Source: an uncultured Lachnospiraceae bacterium
Lineage (GTDB): Bacteria > Bacillota > Clostridia > Lachnospirales > Lachnospiraceae
DNA length: 64,000 nucleotides
Assembly (NCBI GenBank): GCA_902760415.1
Contig: CACWGK010000002.1
Span: forward strand, 1-64,000
Direction of reading: 5' to 3'
The translations under genes and the position numbers were made by a program. Under the pieces are notes generated by a model that worked only from the letters and a program-made list of their open reading frames with translations, had not been told where the DNA came from and searched no databases. This document shows, in pieces, positions 63,044-64,000 of this stretch. The first letter of the stretch is position 1, and the number at the start of each line of letters is the position of its first letter.

Positions 63044-64000
63044 TTATGCGAATGGGTTCTCTGACTTATATAAAGTTCCTGCTGGATGGTTGTAATCAAT
63101 CTCATCAAACTTAACACCGAGATACTTAAATGTATCAAAGAGAGCCTTTCCATTATGATGGAATGTAATAGCTGCATGGTGTGGATAGTTCTTCTGAACG
63201 AGTACGTGACGATAGAAACGTCCCATCTCAGGAATAGCGAAGATTCCGATAGCACCGAATGATCTTGTTCTTACAGGAAGGATCTCACCTTCTGCAACGT
63301 AAGCACGAAGCTTACCATCAGATGTGCTCTGAAGTCTGAAGATTGTAGCCTCACCTGGGATAAGATCTCCCTCAAGAGTACCATTAGTAACCTCTTCTGG
63401 AAGTGTACGAGCCATGATCTTCTGGTTCTTCATCTCGCAGAATGCAAGCTTATCTGTTGCTGTGTTACCACAGTGGAATCCCATAAATGTATCTGTAAGC
63501 TTATAATCATAAGCGAACTTACCCTTGATCTCATCATTGTACATATCCTTTGGAACTGTATTGTTGATATCAAGAAGTGTAACTGTATCCTCACTTACGA
63601 GCTGACCAATGTACTCTGAAAGAGCTCCATAGATATCAACCTCACAAGATACAGGAATACCATCCTTTGTAAGACGGCTGTTTACATAGCAAGGAACACA
63701 CTTGAACTGTGTCTGGAATGCTGGCCAGCACTTACCTGCAATGATAACATTGCTTCTGCTACCCTTGTGTGCATCTACCCAATCACGAAGTGTAAGCTCA
63801 TACTGAGCAAGTCTTGAAAGGATTTCTGGCTTCTTGTTACCAGAACCAAGTTCCTTAGCCATATCATCAACAACTGCAGGGATTCTCTCGTCACCCTCAT
63901 GCTTGTTAAATGCTTCGAAAAGATCAAGTTCTGAGTTCTCTTCAATCTCAACACCAAGATTGTAAAGCTGCTTGATAGGAGCGTTACATGCAAGGAAGTC
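63044..64000 (-). CDS. L-fucose/L-arabinose isomerase-fold protein (COG2407 type), 5' end cut by the window edge
   Basis: 318 residues are visible, and the frame runs open to the window edge, so the N-terminus is missing. The C-terminal domain has IFAIPEMGRFYRHVLVQKNYPHHAAITFHHNGKALFDTF, with the histidines expected of FucI/AraA-like isomerases. GFHCGNTATDKL and KCWPAFQTQFKCVPC lie earlier. A member of this group in Clostridium acetobutylicum has been assigned as a non-orthologous xylose isomerase. The following xylulokinase and epimerase genes fit that role. L-arabinose or L-fucose isomerase activity is the alternative. Confidence 0.8.
   Translation of the reverse strand, partial: DFLACNAPIKQLYNLGVEIEENSELDLFEAFNKHEGDERIPAVVDDMAKELGSGNKKPEILSRLAQYELTLRDWVDAHKGSRSNVIIAGKCWPAFQTQFKCVPCYVNSRLTKDGIPVSCEVDIYGALSEYIGQLVSEDTVTLLDINNTVPKDMYNDEIKGKFAYDYKLTDTFMGFHCGNTATDKLAFCEMKNQKIMARTLPEEVTNGTLEGDLIPGEATIFRLQSTSDGKLRAYVAEGEILPVRTRSFGAIGIFAIPEMGRFYRHVLVQKNYPHHAAITFHHNGKALFDTFKYLGVKFDEIDYNHPAGTLYKSENPFA

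Overview
The window is about 62.5 kb of one low-GC Firmicute chromosome, joined at its left end to roughly 1.5 kb of foreign DNA. From about position 1510 to the end the DNA is AT-rich. It has strong AGGAGG-type ribosome sites, TTGACA/TATAAT promoters and U-tailed intrinsic terminators. It encodes many families typical of Lachnospiraceae (Butyrivibrio/Roseburia/Lachnospira-like gut or rumen clostridia): a Na+-type V-ATPase, a GPH sugar symporter with GH36 and GH2 enzymes, a CUT1 sugar ABC transporter lacking its own ATPase, DUF975 and DUF4179 proteins, and large GGDEF/EAL proteins. Positions 1 to about 1505 are GC-rich (33 of 60 bases in 1-60, against 21 of 60 in 2701-2760). They carry ilvN and ilvC of proteobacterial (Desulfovibrio-like) character, joined inside a copper ATPase gene. 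I read that join as an assembly or library chimera.

Layout. 1-3417: partial ilvC, ilvN, then a 3'-truncated copA with its promoter. 3443-7550: cysteine and homocysteine synthesis (cysK, metY) divergent from an Rrf2-type regulator, then a lipid kinase. 7560-13227: a DUF975 membrane protein, a small membrane protein, an AEC transporter, a MIF-like tautomerase with a spermidine-synthase-like membrane protein, and a SpoU methyltransferase. 13243-20430: an S1-domain protein, an ECF sigma factor with its DUF4179 partner, a second AEC transporter, and an acyltransferase / XRE-AbrB / S41 peptidase operon. 20476-28043: a two-component system with its own promoter, a beta-lactamase-like serine hydrolase and a MacB/Bce-like ABC exporter, probably a cell-envelope stress module. 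28271-33670: a YtrA-type GntR regulon with an ABC exporter, a CPBP protein and a DUF1648-like membrane protein.

33680-46158 is a galactoside block: GH36 alpha-galactosidase, GPH symporter and GH2 beta-galactosidase. Two c-di-GMP genes flank it. One is a diguanylate cyclase whose sensor is a LacI-type sugar-binding domain without a DNA-binding domain. The other is an EAL phosphodiesterase with four tandem sensor repeats. 46237-55363 is a nine-gene V-type ATPase operon in the Enterococcus hirae order (ntpFIKECGABD); a cluster of small hairpins lies directly after the rotor-ring gene ntpK. 55463-64000 holds an AraC-type regulator, a CUT1 sugar ABC transporter, and a pentose operon of an AraA/FucI-like isomerase (partial), a xylulokinase-like kinase and an aldose 1-epimerase.

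The most informative non-coding signals are paired regulator/target operators with matching geometry: GntR at 31660-31684 and 33617-33641, Rrf2 at 5923-5941 and 6030-6046, AraC-type direct repeats at 60191-60220, and an OmpR-type 11-bp repeat at 28174-28193. There are also hairpins that probably set different transcript levels within operons. I saw no rRNA, tRNA, CRISPR array or insertion sequence.
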